The notes beneath the pieces are model-generated. The model ran no database searches. It saw only the letters and a program-made list of their open reading frames with translations, and had not been told where the DNA came from. Of a stretch of 23,749 nt of DNA, positions 1 through 11,559 are shown one piece after another. Source of the DNA: Gnetum montanum (Eukaryota > Streptophyta > Gnetopsida > Gnetales > Gnetaceae); the NCBI GenBank assembly GCA_015680685.1, contig MNCI01025408.1, positions 1 to 23,749 of the forward strand, read 5' to 3'. The translations under genes and the position numbers were made by a program. How positions within the stretch are numbered: position 1 is the stretch's first letter; each line of letters opens with the position of its first letter.

Positions 1-99
1 AGGGACTATAGTTTTCATTGAAGAAACTCAAAATGTGGAGGATTTGTAGGATAGTTATTGAACATCTTATATGAATATGACACTTGGCAACTATAGCAT

Positions 100-260
100 T
101 TAATTTCTATAGTAGTTGTAACTAAATTTCCTAAGTGGTTGTAACTACTTTTAATTTCCCATGATGTTTGTAACTATAAAAAGAGCTTCAAGGGTAGAAT
201 AAGGAGGAACTTAGAAGAAGTATTGAAGATTACTTGTAAAAATGGCTTGCTAATTGTACA
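100..260 (+). promoter_or_regulatory. possible LTR-type promoter with three GTTGTAACTA-like repeats and a TATA box
   Basis: Three copies of a GTTGTAACTA-like decamer occur at about 115-124, 138-147 and 166-175 (the last imperfect). They are followed directly by TATAAAAAG at 175-183. Short direct repeats upstream of a TATA box are common in the U3 region of plant LTR retrotransposons, so this may be part of a solo or truncated LTR. No matching second LTR was found in the window and no LTR boundaries are visible. It could equally be a chance AT-rich stretch. Confidence 0.25.
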
Positions 261-1790
261 TAAATTCAACTTCTTTGTTTAAATCCTATGAGTTCTTTTC
301 TTCTCATTTTTTCTTAGTTGCTTAGCTAATATTTTAGATAGTATTATGCTTGGCATTTAATTTTGGGATTTTCTGATTGCTCAAATGACTCTATTTTCTT
401 GTAATTCTAGAATTCTATTAGTTAGCCATGTAAGATAGTATATTTTCCTTTGAAAAGCATCTTGAGCAATTTAATAGTAATCTCTTTATGAAATTTCTTT
501 TTCAAATCTAGAGGGTCTAGAAAATCTTTGATATTTTGAGCTAACTTGAAATAGCTTCAATTTTAAAGTTTTTCCTTTATGTTCAATCTTGATATTATTA
601 TACCTTTTCTAATATCTCTATTATTAAAATTCTTGACAACTATTAATGGATCATATAATAGCTTGTATTTTGTCTTTTACAAAACATTTTGGTTTTTCAA
701 TAAAAGTATGTTTTACAAAATTTCTTGTTGAGCTCATAAGGTTTTGGACAATTTGTAACACTTTGGCATGGATTGAAATAGCTTTATTTCAAATTATTTC
801 CTCATGTTCATTTTATCTTACTTAAATGTTTAAGATTCCACAAAAATATGCTTTCTTTCTTCTTCTCTTTTAAAATCCATTAAATCTCACTCTATTTCTA
901 ATTTTCTTTTGAATCTTTCTCTCTAAGAAAAATTAGAAGTATATTTTTGTAGAATTGTGCTTAAGCATTTTTGTGAAATTTTGTTTGTTCAAGCAACATG
1001 CTATAGGAACTATATAGACTAAGTGAATTGTCAAAATAGGAATCCCTAATAACTCACAATATCCAACAAGGTTAGGTAAATTTCTATTATAATAGTGAGT
1101 TATAGTTTCATACACAAACACAAACATTTCAACATTCAAAATAGCAAACATACATTTATGCTTAGTTTGCTCTATTACCACTAAGTTTATTTGGAAGTAT
1201 CTGGGCCTTTGTATTTCCAGAGATTAGCAAACATCTAAATCCAAGTTTAAATAAACACCTTCATTACATATGATTCCAATCATAAGACCAAAGGAAACTG
1301 TTGGCAATCCCAAACAATCACCAAAAAATACAAATGTCATTCTCTTGAACTCATTAATGTATATATGAAAAAAAGAAGAAGAGAATAATAGATAAATAAA
1401 GATATTATCCAACTAGGTGGAGTTCGTCAAGGCTGACCTAAGGGATGGAAACATTATCAAACATAATATTCACCCTTGCCCATGCATATTGGTGAGAGAA
1501 AAATAAATCCATGAAGTTTCAAAAGGCTCTAATGTAATGTAAAAGGTTAGAATTGGCCATGACATAATCCATGATCAATTAAAGAACTTTGCAATAGCAT
1601 GGAAGAACTAGGATACAAAGCATTAGACTAATAAATAAGTGATGACATAATAAAGAGTATTGCAATCTACTTAAGAAAAATAAAAGTTTATATGTAAACA
1701 AGGAAATAAGAAGACAGTTTATCCAATAGACTAAATAGAAGGAATTGTCTCAAGATTTTACAAATAGTGTGATGATTACCATACCAATAG
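261..1790. other. AT-rich non-coding stretch, nothing recognised
   Basis: Low-complexity AT-rich DNA. The open frames here (82 and 62 codons on the minus strand near 933-1412) have no recognisable motif and look like chance frames in AT-rich sequence. No RNA gene, obvious LTR ends or tandem repeats were seen. Confidence 0.5.
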
Positions 1791-2098
1791 AACAAACAAA
1801 TAGATCCACAAGAAAAGCCCATGGAAGAAGGAAAGGATGATGACATCACCCTCGAAGAATTAAAGTCCTATGAAGAAGAATGGATCAATATTCTATCAAA
1901 GATCCTAAGCTTAGAACATGGTACAACAGACACTAGTAATCTGAGTTGGAAGGAGATAGTAGAAAGAATTCTAGAGCTTGTTTCATTTTTTTATGTACAA
2001 ATCCTAGGAAGAGCAACTAGGGACTAGTATTTGAACTGAATCCTATGCACATTGATGATAAAGAGGAGGAAGAAGCTACTAGGGATGATGAGGAATAA
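1791..2098 (+). pseudogene. short acidic decayed reading frame, unrecognised
   Basis: The frame opens at about 1791, after a TAG at 1788-1790, and runs through an ATG at 1821 to a TAG at 2025. If the frame shifts by one base near 2024, it continues with an acidic tail (a run of Asp/Glu ending in DDEE) to a TAA at 2096-2098. The continuation reads sensibly from VFELNPMHIDD into the acidic run, so the TAG/frameshift looks like damage in a formerly longer protein of at least about 100 residues. The middle has amphipathic helical character (EELKSYEEEWINILSKIL). The family was not recognised. The position between retroelement remains suggests a transposon-derived C-terminus, which is inference only. 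Confidence 0.35.
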
Positions 2099-2399
2099 GG
2101 CTTATGGAGTTTTAAATTTTATATGTTATTTTTTTATGTCATTTGTATTTGATTCAAAGTTTTATATTTCTTTTGTAAATATCAAGTATAAATGACATCA
2201 AGATATGACACACATCATGAAATGTTATGACATATGCAAATTGTAAAAAATTTTACAAAGTAATAAAATTACTTTTATATCATTTTTAGTTAACTATCAT
2301 TATGCATCATAATAGCTATGAAAATGACATAATGTATTGATGTTAGGTCATAACTTACTAGTTAACATTGCTAGCTAACATTAACTAATGAAAGAAAAA

Positions 2400-4140
2400 G
2401 ATAAAAGCATAATTAGATATTAATACAAACCTTTAACCTTATCCTAATATGCACTATTAGATGTCCACCACGTAGAAAGAAGTAGCAAAAAAAAGGAACA
2501 AATTAGTTTTTCAAAGCTCATGCATTTAGTGTTATTATATTAGTGATAAACTTATGATAAGTGTCTAAGAGGGATAAGATGAATTATTTGCCTTAAGAGT
2601 AGATATATCAAGCTCTCTAAAGCCCAAGTCAATGAATCTGATATTAGAGGTAGATTCATCATTTAGGTCTATTAAGCTATTGATATCAGTAGAGTCCTTA
2701 GAAGGAGAGGTAACTATAGTTTTATCTACAAAGTTGACTTTAACATTATCTAATTCATTGCTAAGTTGATAAGGCCATGCTTCATGCACAATATGAGAAA
2801 CACTTATAATTTTTGTATCAACAGGAATGATTATTTCACATTTTTGAAAAGGAATGTGAATTTTCTAATGTGTAGGAGATGACAATATCTTATGTTGAAC
2901 TAGCCAAGGATGCCCTAGTATTTTGTTCACACTATGAAATTTACATATGATCATAAAAAATATTTATAATATGAAAAATTAGCTATAATGAATGAAAATC
3001 TAATGAAACCTATAACTTCAACTTATGTACCATTAAAGGAAACAAGGTTCATACAGGTTTTATTAAAAGATACCCGATCATGAAGATTGACATGTTTAAT
3101 AATAGTTCATGTGATCATGTTAGACATAAAACCATAATAAATATGCATTAGTGGAATTGAAGCATCAAGTGATACTTTGATGATGATATATAGTGATAGC
3201 TAATAGATATCCCCTATATACAAATCAGTCTTGATATTTTCACTACAAAAGTTCAAACTATCTAATCCATAGTGAGGGATTTGAAGAAATGATGAAATAG
3301 CTTCTATTTATGGTGGAAGATCACTTGGAATCACAATTCTCTTAAAAATATTATATAAAGTAGCATGTTACTCTTTAGAGATTGCTATGAGATCATACAA
3401 GTAAAAATTAGTTCCTTTTAAGTAGATAATAATAGTCATTTGTTATAAGACTTTATTATCTACTATTTGGAATGATTATGAAGTAGGCACCATTGTGACT
3501 AGATATATGTAATTAGACATGGGTAGAAGACCATTTGAAAGAATAGGTTCCTGACATTGTTAGAAAGAAACTTTCTTTGTATCTTGGAAGGTTTCTTGGA
3601 TGCATTAACCATCTTCTTCTTTTATTTTCTTAATTGTAACTTGTTGGTCTACTAACCATGGATAAGAATTCTTACTTGAGATGATGTAAAATAGGCACAA
3701 GATGTTTGTGACATAGTAGTTGAAGGGGTGTTTTGAGGTTCAAAGTAATATGAAACAAGATGAAAGTAAGAAATACAGATAGGGTTGACTAGTGGTCGTA
3801 GAGTCATAGAAGTGTGTAATAGGGTAAAATATATTAGGATGTTGATTATTTGGAACTACAATCATATGATATGAAGATGTATAAGGATAATTTAGCTTTG
3901 ATTAAGGGCTAATATAATCTAACCAATGAATTAAATAAGGCTTTTAAAACTATAATGATTCCTATTGATGATCCTTGTAGTCTAATCCAAAAATGACGTA
4001 TGGCTCCCTAGATGGAAAATTGCAACCCTTGTATTCTAGCTTAAAAGTTACAACTCCTAGGGGATTCTAAACAGCTTCCAATTGCTAATTATCTAGACTC
4101 ATAGTGGATGGTTAATTTTCCACTACTATTTTATCCTTAT
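2400..4140 (-). repeat. dispersed repeat, copy 1 (protease half of retroelement A)
   Basis: This segment is collinear with 18150-19855 at a nearly constant offset of about 15.75 kb, in the same orientation. Matching landmarks are the conserved LGF-ELDIS coding segment (about 2610-2640 against 18355-18385), the ILGH(P/S)-L protease motif (2901-2921 against 18647-18667) and the active-site region (about 3134 against 18882). Similarity continues past the end of the reading frame to about 2400/18150. The copies are clearly diverged by substitutions and small indels, so the duplication is old or reflects two insertions of one family. Confidence 0.8.
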
Positions 4141-6110
4141 ATACGGGATCTTGGATGTCATTCTTTAGATTTTTGTAGTTATCTATGTAATGATTGATAG
4201 TATTATAATAATAGCAACATTTTCAATTATCATACCACTTAGGTACTTGAAGATTATATTCTTCTCTTTGAGAAGGATCTATTGCTATGAGCTGGATAAG
4301 ATGATAACTTACTTTTGAATAATCAAAAACTTATTTTCTATTAAGGTTTCTATCCCTATGAAGGTTATTAAGAAGTAGAGAATACCTCATGGGTTGTTTA
4401 GTATATTAATATCTATTTCTTTGATACCTACATTTCTAAGTTGAGTAAGATGTAGGGAAGGTAGTGTTACTTTGTCCCTTACAAAAAGAAGAAATACCTT
4501 TGGAATGCTAGTTGTTCCTTCTCTTATTTTATAGACTTCTTGAATTTAGTATGAATTGATATAAATTTCTCATCATCTTAAATGGAAACTTCTTCACTGT
4601 GTTCAATAGCTAGGAAAGTATCATTTAGGGAATAAGGCTTAGAATAAGTCACCCTTTTTCAAATATAGTCAATCACTATAGCTTCAAAAATATCCTATAA
4701 ATGGAATTCCTCCAAATAATAAGGTAATTTAGTTAGCACTATGTTTCATTGAAAAATGAATTTATCAATGAGTTCTTTTGAAGTTTTCTTAATAGCTACG
4801 AAGAACATAATGTTGTTACTTTGAGAAATATTAAAATTAAAGTGTTTAATAAAAGCCGCTAATAGTTGTTCTAAAAAGCTGATAGAACCATAAGATAAGG
4901 ATTTATACCATTCCAACACTCTTCTAGAGAAAGAATTTAAGAAACATATTAGCATGATGTGAGGATAGGAAGTAAGAAGTATGTATTCATTTTTAAATGT
5001 TATGACATGATTCATAGGATTTCATGTTTTTATCATTGTATTTAATAAAGGATGGTAATGAAACCCTCTTAGATAGAATTGACATAGGAATGATAGAGCT
5101 CATAGGATCACTTAGAACCTAATCCATAGAAATATGAAAGACTCATTGCATAACTAATTCCTTAGCTACTGTTTCTTTAGTACCTTGAAGACAAAAGATA
5201 ATCTTATTAAGTAGTGCTAACAAGTATGAAATTTCTCTAGACAAATGAGGGATAGACTATGCTACAATAATAGGTGGGAATGTTAATGGAGGATGTGCAT
5301 TCAAAATGAATCCAAATGCTAAAGAAATGGGTATGCCTAATGAAATAGAATTAGGTGAATATACTATAAAATACTATACATTACTTGGTTGCAGAATCAT
5401 AACATTGGATGAGGTGATAGTAATAGGCAATGGAATGGAATGAAATAAAATAGAGGTATGATGAGCTAAGGTTGAGGGATGAAATATGCAGATCTGAAAA
5501 ATAAGATAGGGGATTAAAAAAGGAAATAAGGTTACTAATGTTATTAGAAGGAAATAGATAATAAGGTGGAGGAATGGATCTAATCAAGAAGCTAAGGTTA
5601 GATGCTCTCATGCTAGAAGGAATAGATCCATATGAAGAGATTTGAGTAGCTATAATATTGATGTTATCTATATGATGTGAAATAGGGTTGGTAATCTTAG
5701 GCCCTTAAGTTAGTGGTTCTTCATTTTCATCAATCAAATAAATTTCTAATTCTAAGGCTATACTTCCTATTTTTCCTCTAATAGAAATGTGAGAACCAAT
5801 AGGATGATCTAGAGTAGCTTTTATCCTAACCTCTTTAATCTACATGTGTATTCTTTCCTGTATTTTCTCTTTTTTCATGATATATTCTAGGATCTCCTTA
5901 GTTTCTTCATGATCTAGTTAAATGGGATGATTTGGATTAAGAAGGAAAGGAGGAAGATCATTCACTCTTTCATATTCTATTATGAGCTTTAACATGTTTA
6001 GTGTAAGAAGCCTAGCTCTCATTTGGTGAAGATTATCTTATGGTCTCTTTGGCTTAATCCTTCAAAAAATCCTTGATTTCTCCTCAAATTAATGAACCTT
6101 TGAAGCTTAA
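2565..6110 (-). pseudogene. retroelement A: decayed Ty3/Gypsy-type gag-protease polyprotein
   Basis: Read on the minus strand from about 6110 downwards, this is one long polyprotein frame broken by many stops and a few frameshifts. The N-terminal part (about 6080-5600) is a continuous gag-like frame with scattered stops. A capsid core lies at 5015-4746, with SRRVLEWYKSLSYGSISF followed by LLAAFIKHF, the usual W-Y-L...F-F pattern of Gypsy gag proteins. A damaged zinc-knuckle-like segment follows at about 4250-4115 (KCCYYYNTINHYIDNYKNLK), with Tyr where Cys is expected. The retropepsin lies at about 3200-2850. Its flap/C-terminal motif ILGHPWL is intact (2921-2901), but the active-site Asp is replaced by Tyr (YYG at about 3134, where copy B has NDG). 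The frame ends about 112 codons after ILGHPWL, and no reverse transcriptase follows. Gag would form the particle and the protease would process it; this copy cannot make either. Confidence 0.8.
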
Positions 6111-8080
6111 AGAAGTCTAAAATAGAGGATGATGTCATGGATGTAGATGTATTCTAACAATAATGATGAACTCATAGGGTTATTACCAAAGCTTCAATTT
6201 TCCATATAAATAGGTTTCAAATAGAAACAAAAAGTAAGAGTATTTATATAGGATGAACATAAAAGTCATAGAAAAATGATGTGGCATTAGTATTTTGTGA
6301 TGACATTTTGATTAGAATTAAAAATTTTATTAACAAATAGATCCTAAAAATAATACTAGTTTCTACAAATAGTTCTTCTTCTAGCACCAAAAAGATATTA
6401 TTGTTAGTATTATCATAAATTCAAGATTCTAAATAATCCTACATGAAATAAGCTAAGCATCATAGAATCACCAAACTCTCAAAATAAATAGATATCTAAA
6501 TCTTCTAGATCATCAAAAAAATACCAGAAATTTGAGGTAGTGTTTTTACCAAATACAAGTTGATAATAAGTAGCAAAAGAGGGGGTGAAATAATTAATAC
6601 AAGTAGAGTAAATGCAATGGGAGAAAAATAGTGTATGTGTAATGGAATATGAAAAACATTATTCAATATGAGATTTATGAAGACATAGAATATATGTGGC
6701 TAGAAGAAAATTTATGAAATATAATAAAATAGATCTGATAAGCCAAAGAAACAAATCATGTTCCTAAATTAGGAGGACAATGTAATAGATATGTTGTAAG
6801 ATCAACACAATGGAAGAAAGGAAATTTGTAATTAAAGAAAATATAAGAATTATAAAGAAATAAATTGTAATAATGTTCCTTTGAAACAAAATTAGAACAT
6901 TAGGAATAATTGAAAAGGAGTTGTATTACCTTATCTTCTTTTCTCTAATGCATATGCTTGATGGAGATCTCAAACAGACAAGAACTACTATAGATTGGGA
7001 ACTAACAAAGAATAAAGATAATGGATTGAATTATACTTTTACATGGATCTAGATCGAATAAGATTCTTTGTGTGTTAAGAGGACAGTATGAAGGGGATAT
7101 AATGTATTAGTAGGATGGGACAAAGAGAAATCAGAAAACTCTAAAAGCCTAAAAATCATGTAGAGATCTTGATATGCAAAAAAAAAAAAATCACAAAAAG
7201 AACTAATGTTGCCAAATATTTTTCTTTTCATTTAGAGATTAAGAAAATGATTTCTTATAAGATACTAGGCTTAAACCATAACTAGAACACCAGGGATAAG
7301 AAATACTAAGAAGTATGCTTGCAAAAATAATCATGAATCCAATTGTTGAGATGAAAATTTAGCAAAGTTTCGCTTGTTTGTAATCAAATTGGAAGCAAAG
7401 AAAAGAAAGTTGAAAACAGAAATGTACTGGAATGATATTATAGGATTCCCCTAATTTATAGTGATTCATTGATGTATGGGACAATGCACTAGCACATGGG
7501 TGCTTATGTAGGAGATGCATCAGTGCACCCTTCCAAACCTAGGAAAAAGATGAACTTTGCTATTAACATTGTGAACTTATCTTTTTCCACCATTAGGACC
7601 ATGCGTAAGGTTAAAAAAATGTCCAAATCATCATGAATTAACCTTGGAAGACATCTAAGGATCTAGACAATAAGAACATTACAACTTACCTTTGATGACA
7701 TCAAGCATCATGGGAAATGAGTCAATTGATCAATTTATTCATCCCATGAATAAAAAGCTAGGAAATAGGGATTAAAATAATAGGAGAATTATTAGAGAAT
7801 TAAGAATAATAAAATATAGTCATAAATTAGATGAAATGAATGGAATTTTTCATCAGCAAAACTTAATGAACCAAGAGTTCATACTCATAAATGGTAGACT
7901 AATCAAGTGTCTTATATCATGCAGCCCTCTTCATCACTAGGAGATAAGATCTAACTTACTTACTTGCAATGCCAACCCACTAAGGATTCATAAGTGGATT
8001 CTCCCTAAAGTAGGAACTTACCTTTCTTACCCTTGTGATACCTGTTGATGAGAAACCCATGAATTCCCAACAACTAGTGA
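6111..8080. other. AT-rich non-coding stretch, possibly the 5' leader/LTR of element A
   Basis: No coding frame or RNA gene was recognised. The segment is upstream of element A on its coding (minus) strand, so a 5' LTR and leader could lie here, but no tRNA-complementary primer site or LTR pair was found. A 13-A run lies at 7178-7190. The 60-codon minus frame at 7049-7231 has no motif. Around 8040-8085 the sequence ends in CCCAACAACTAGTGACAG, which resembles the junction between an LTR and a leader in plant Gypsy elements. That reading is weak. Confidence 0.35.
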
Positions 8081-8168
8081 CAGATTAGATTTAAATGTTA
8101 GACCATCCCCTTGGATGGCCATATCTCATTCTTCCCTTTGTTTGATTAGCTTCCTTCCACACAAAACC

Positions 8169-8396
8169 ATGGATAATAATTTAATAGAAGAGATGGAAAA
8201 TGAATAATGGATGATAGAGAGAAATAGAGAGAGTGCAACATCATTGGATCCCCAAGCAACCATTCAATTAGTTCATGAAGCATGTGAGCACATACTACAT
8301 CTCACGAGAGATCTATTATCATATTCATTTACTCCAAGCACAAGAACACACCTACCATTACTAGTGTCATCTAGCCTTGATTATTCCATCATCTAA
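8169..8396 (+). pseudogene. possible retroelement gag start, interrupted once; unrecognised
   Basis: An ATG at 8169 opens a frame with an in-frame TAA at 8205-8207 and then continues in the same frame (ATG at 8211) to 8396. The predicted segment includes LDPQATIQLVHEACEHILHL, an amphipathic helix. It begins about 85 bp after a sequence that resembles an LTR end (about 8080), the usual place for gag to start. I did not recognise the family, and no capsid, zinc knuckle or protease was found downstream on this strand. A chance frame cannot be excluded. Confidence 0.25.
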
Positions 8397-8399
8397 CCA

Positions 8400-10100
8400 T
8401 TGGTGGAATTGAGCCAAGGCAATGTGCCATTGAACATCTAAAAGTTAATATTTTGGTTTGGTTTTTCTCTATCTATGCATATATGAATAGTAGGCTCCCC
8501 AAATGTTACTATATCAGAAACCTCTTATCAATTCCCTTGGTTGTTATAACCAATCCCACATCCCAACAAGAATTACAATGCCATGACCATGAAGGGAAAA
8601 TTTCTAGGTTTGAATGGGATTAGGGCTAAGATCAAGGATGATGCTGATAGACTGTTAGAACAAATTATTAGGAACTTGGGTGGGTGTAGTAATTAACATT
8701 AATAAAAGTTCACAAAGAGGTTTAGGCCTTCATGGTCATGGGTAGGGATGAGAAAGATATTACAAGAATGATTGGTCTTTTAATTTCAAAATTAATTACT
8801 CCTAGCTCATGCCATATTAAAACTCTAATCTTAGCTCATGCCATACTGAACCCTAGTGACTCCTTTTCTAACAATGTAAACTATAACATTTTGGAAAGTC
8901 AAGTGATCTAGGCCATAGGTTGAACATGAGAAATATTTGCATATGCATGGGTTCAATCACTAATTATATTTTGATGTAATCCATGAAAGAATCAATTAGA
9001 ATGGTAAAAGTATCAATTTTTATAAACTGATAAGGTTGAAATTACATTGTTCTTCTCATCACCTTTTTCTTTTATTTTTCTCTTTTTTCAATCATATTTT
9101 ATTTTTTTTTCATTTAGCTTCTTTTCATATGTTTTATCATCACTATTTTTTTCAATTTTTTATTTCTTTCATAGGAAGAGAATTTTTATTGGAGCATGGA
9201 ATTTATGGGAATGATTGAAGTGCTAGATTACTACTTGGAGACTTTAACTTTCNACCTCTTCTAAGAAGGTGACCAAGCAAGGCAACACATGCACCTTGGT
9301 CTAATCACACTGATTAGATCCATCTAATGGTCATAAGAATCCTCGATGGTACACCTTTCCTTACCAATGACTAAGAACTCTTACAAGATTCTAGACATCA
9401 TACCCTAAGGTGTAAAACCATCACCTTCTCATGGTACCAAAAACATTAGGTTGAATAGCTAGCAATGTGAGTCCTAGCTCCTCACTAAATTGAAACCTAG
9501 TTTATTGGTAATGGATAGAAGAAAAGTGGGAGGATGAATTTTTTGTATAAACATTCCATCAATCAAGCCTCCACTTTGGACCCATTTAACACTATTGCAT
9601 CCTCATCACGTCTATAACTCACACATACACCATTGGCTTATTGAATGAGCATTCATAAAACAAATTAACTAGTTTCCATACATATGCAAATAAAAAAACT
9701 CCAAAATAAAAGAAGATATTATGATTGATTATCTACTAACCTTGAAAAGTATAAAATTATAACTAAACATACTAGTCTTTATTAATTACATAAACAAAAA
9801 TAGCAGATAAATAAAATTATAGCATGCCATGGAGAATCTCTCCATCATAAATAATCCATGTTTATTACTTAGGAGGCCTTTGAGTGTTAAATTAAGCTTT
9901 AGGTGTGCTCAAATATGAAAGATATTCATTATGGTACACCAACTATTTCATCTAGCTTACTTAAATGACACATGCACATGATGCAACAAGACGAAGAGGG
10001 AGTATAAGGTATTTTCTTACAATTCATCCTTTCAGTCTCACATTTTCTACTAATTTTGAGATGAAGATCTTAGAAGACCAACATGTTGTCATTTTGGTAT
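8400..10100. other. non-coding stretch with a pyrimidine-rich tract
   Basis: Nothing here is a convincing gene. A strongly T/C-biased tract runs from about 9050 to 9170. One undetermined base (N) sits at 9253. A short frame after the T-rich tract contains LLLGDFNF (about 9222-9245), which recalls the GDFN motif of LINE endonucleases, but no flanking LINE motifs were confirmed. Short frames elsewhere are closed by frequent stops. Confidence 0.4.
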
Positions 10101-10113
10101 GTCAAAAGGTTAT

Positions 10114-10345
10114 GGAAAATGGAGAATAAGAATGTTTGTGTGGTTGTTGTGTGTATAAGACAAGAACATGGAGACCATAAGAAGAGATAAAGGAAAATGG
10201 AGAACAAGGATGTTTGTGTGGTTGTTGTGTCTATAAGACAAGAACATGGAGATCACAAGAAAACATAAAGGAAAATGAAGAACAATGATGTTTGCGTGGT
10301 TGTGGACAAAAACATGAAGACCACAAGAACCTATTAGACATGAAT
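10114..10345. repeat. tandem repeat, 78-bp unit, about 2.8 copies
   Basis: Units start at 10114, 10192 and 10270 with GGAAAATG(G/A)AGAA. The first two spacings are exactly 78 bp. The third unit has lost about 15 bases in its middle and fades out near 10345. Because 78 is a multiple of three, the minus strand stays open across the units (repeated HFPL--L--SMFLSY-HNNHTNI), which creates a 90-codon frame that is probably a by-product of the repeat. Divergence between units is modest, so the expansion is younger than the surrounding elements. Confidence 0.85.
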
Positions 10346-10570
10346 GAAGACTTAAGGAATAAGAGCTATAATGAGATGTCAAAGTGAAGTCTACAAGAAC
10401 TTAAGAGGAAGCAAGGACAAAGATGAAGACTATAGCAAAATGAAGAAATTCCCAAGATCAAGGATGAGCCAAATCAATGAAATGAATCCTTGAGAAGCAA
10501 AGCCCAAAAACTAAGAAGAAATCTACAAGCAGTAGATGACATCTTGGCTAAGACACATATGAAGCAAAGA

Positions 10571-10710
10571 AGATGTCTAGTAAAAATAGTAGACATCTAC
10601 TATCCAAAGAAGACATCTGCATGTAGACATTTCCATTGTGAGAAAGACATTTATCCAAAATTCAAGCCTAATGCAAAGAGACATTTCAATCTCAAAGAGG
10701 ACATCTTTAG
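10571..10710. repeat. AGACAT(C/T)T motif array with a perfect 9-bp hairpin
   Basis: The motif AGACAT occurs at 10591, 10611, 10625, 10645 and about 10679, with GGACATCT near 10698, at spacings of roughly 14-34 bp. At the left end AGATGTCTA (10571-10579) and TAGACATCT (10590-10598) form a perfect inverted repeat around a 10-nt loop. A 76-codon plus frame (10490-10720) overlaps the array, but its product has no recognised domain. This could be a degenerate minisatellite inside an LTR; its role is unknown. Confidence 0.5.
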
Positions 10711-11280
10711 TGATCGTTAGATAGTCATTGCACAAATTCTGAGGTGATTTTGAAAACATCAAAGCTATAAGAAGACTTTATTCTCTTAGGAAATGTGCAA
10801 GTGTTGAATGCAAGCAAGTGTCAACATCAAGTAATCATTATGCATATTATTCTATTGTATTTGTGTGCCTCATTGATGAGCACCAAAGTATCCAACACCC
10901 AACCATACAAGAAACAAGTGTTCACGTGCAATTCCAGTTAAACTTTGTAGATAAAGTAATGTGATTATGTTACTAATTAGTTAGAATTTGCAATTTATGT
11001 CTTCCCACATGAGTTAGTAAAATATGTGTATGGTTTAACTCATGGTGAGGTATATGATAATTGATGTTAAATCATTGATGCCTTAAAATTTTTGGATTTA
11101 TCACTCATATACTATCATTTGTACTATTGTAAGAGATCTATTATGTTGTGCCTCAAAGTAGAATGACCAAAAAATTAGTTGAATATTTTCCTTATAATTC
11201 TTATTTTTCTTTTGTTTCCCTACAAAGTTTGATGTGCTTCTTGCAAGAAGGCATCATCCTTGAGCTTAACAAGATCATAT

Positions 11281-11323
11281 AGTATTGAGTGTTGGTGTAG
11301 CACCACAATACTCCAAAGTGGAG
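11281..11323. other. two adjacent small inverted repeats (stem-loops)
   Basis: AGTATTG (11281-11287) pairs with CAATACT (11306-11312), and inside it TGGTG (11293-11297) pairs with CACCA (11301-11305). The overlapping sequence CTCCAAAGTGGAG (11311-11323) forms a second 5-bp stem. The pair lies just past the 3' end of the element C coding region, where a 3' LTR would be expected. Short stems like these can arise by chance. Confidence 0.3.
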
Positions 11324-11559
11324 CTTAAGTTGTAAAGGTTGTGGGATCCTAGAAACCACATTCTAAGCTTGTCAAGACCTTGTGGAGTTGAGTGGATTCA
11401 TCGTGTCAAATCAATCCAAAGTAGAGCTTCTAGCTATACAAGGTGTCACACCCTTCGAACTACATTTTGAGAGGAACAAAGTCCATAGGTGTGCAAGTGA
11501 TATACCCTCTGAGTGTGAACTACCCAAGTTGGGGAACAACATTAAAATTGGTTGTGTTC

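Noticed and set aside
10110-10382. 90-codon minus-strand frame as a gene
   Set aside because: It is generated by the 78-bp tandem repeat. It has no domain and no neighbouring gene structure.
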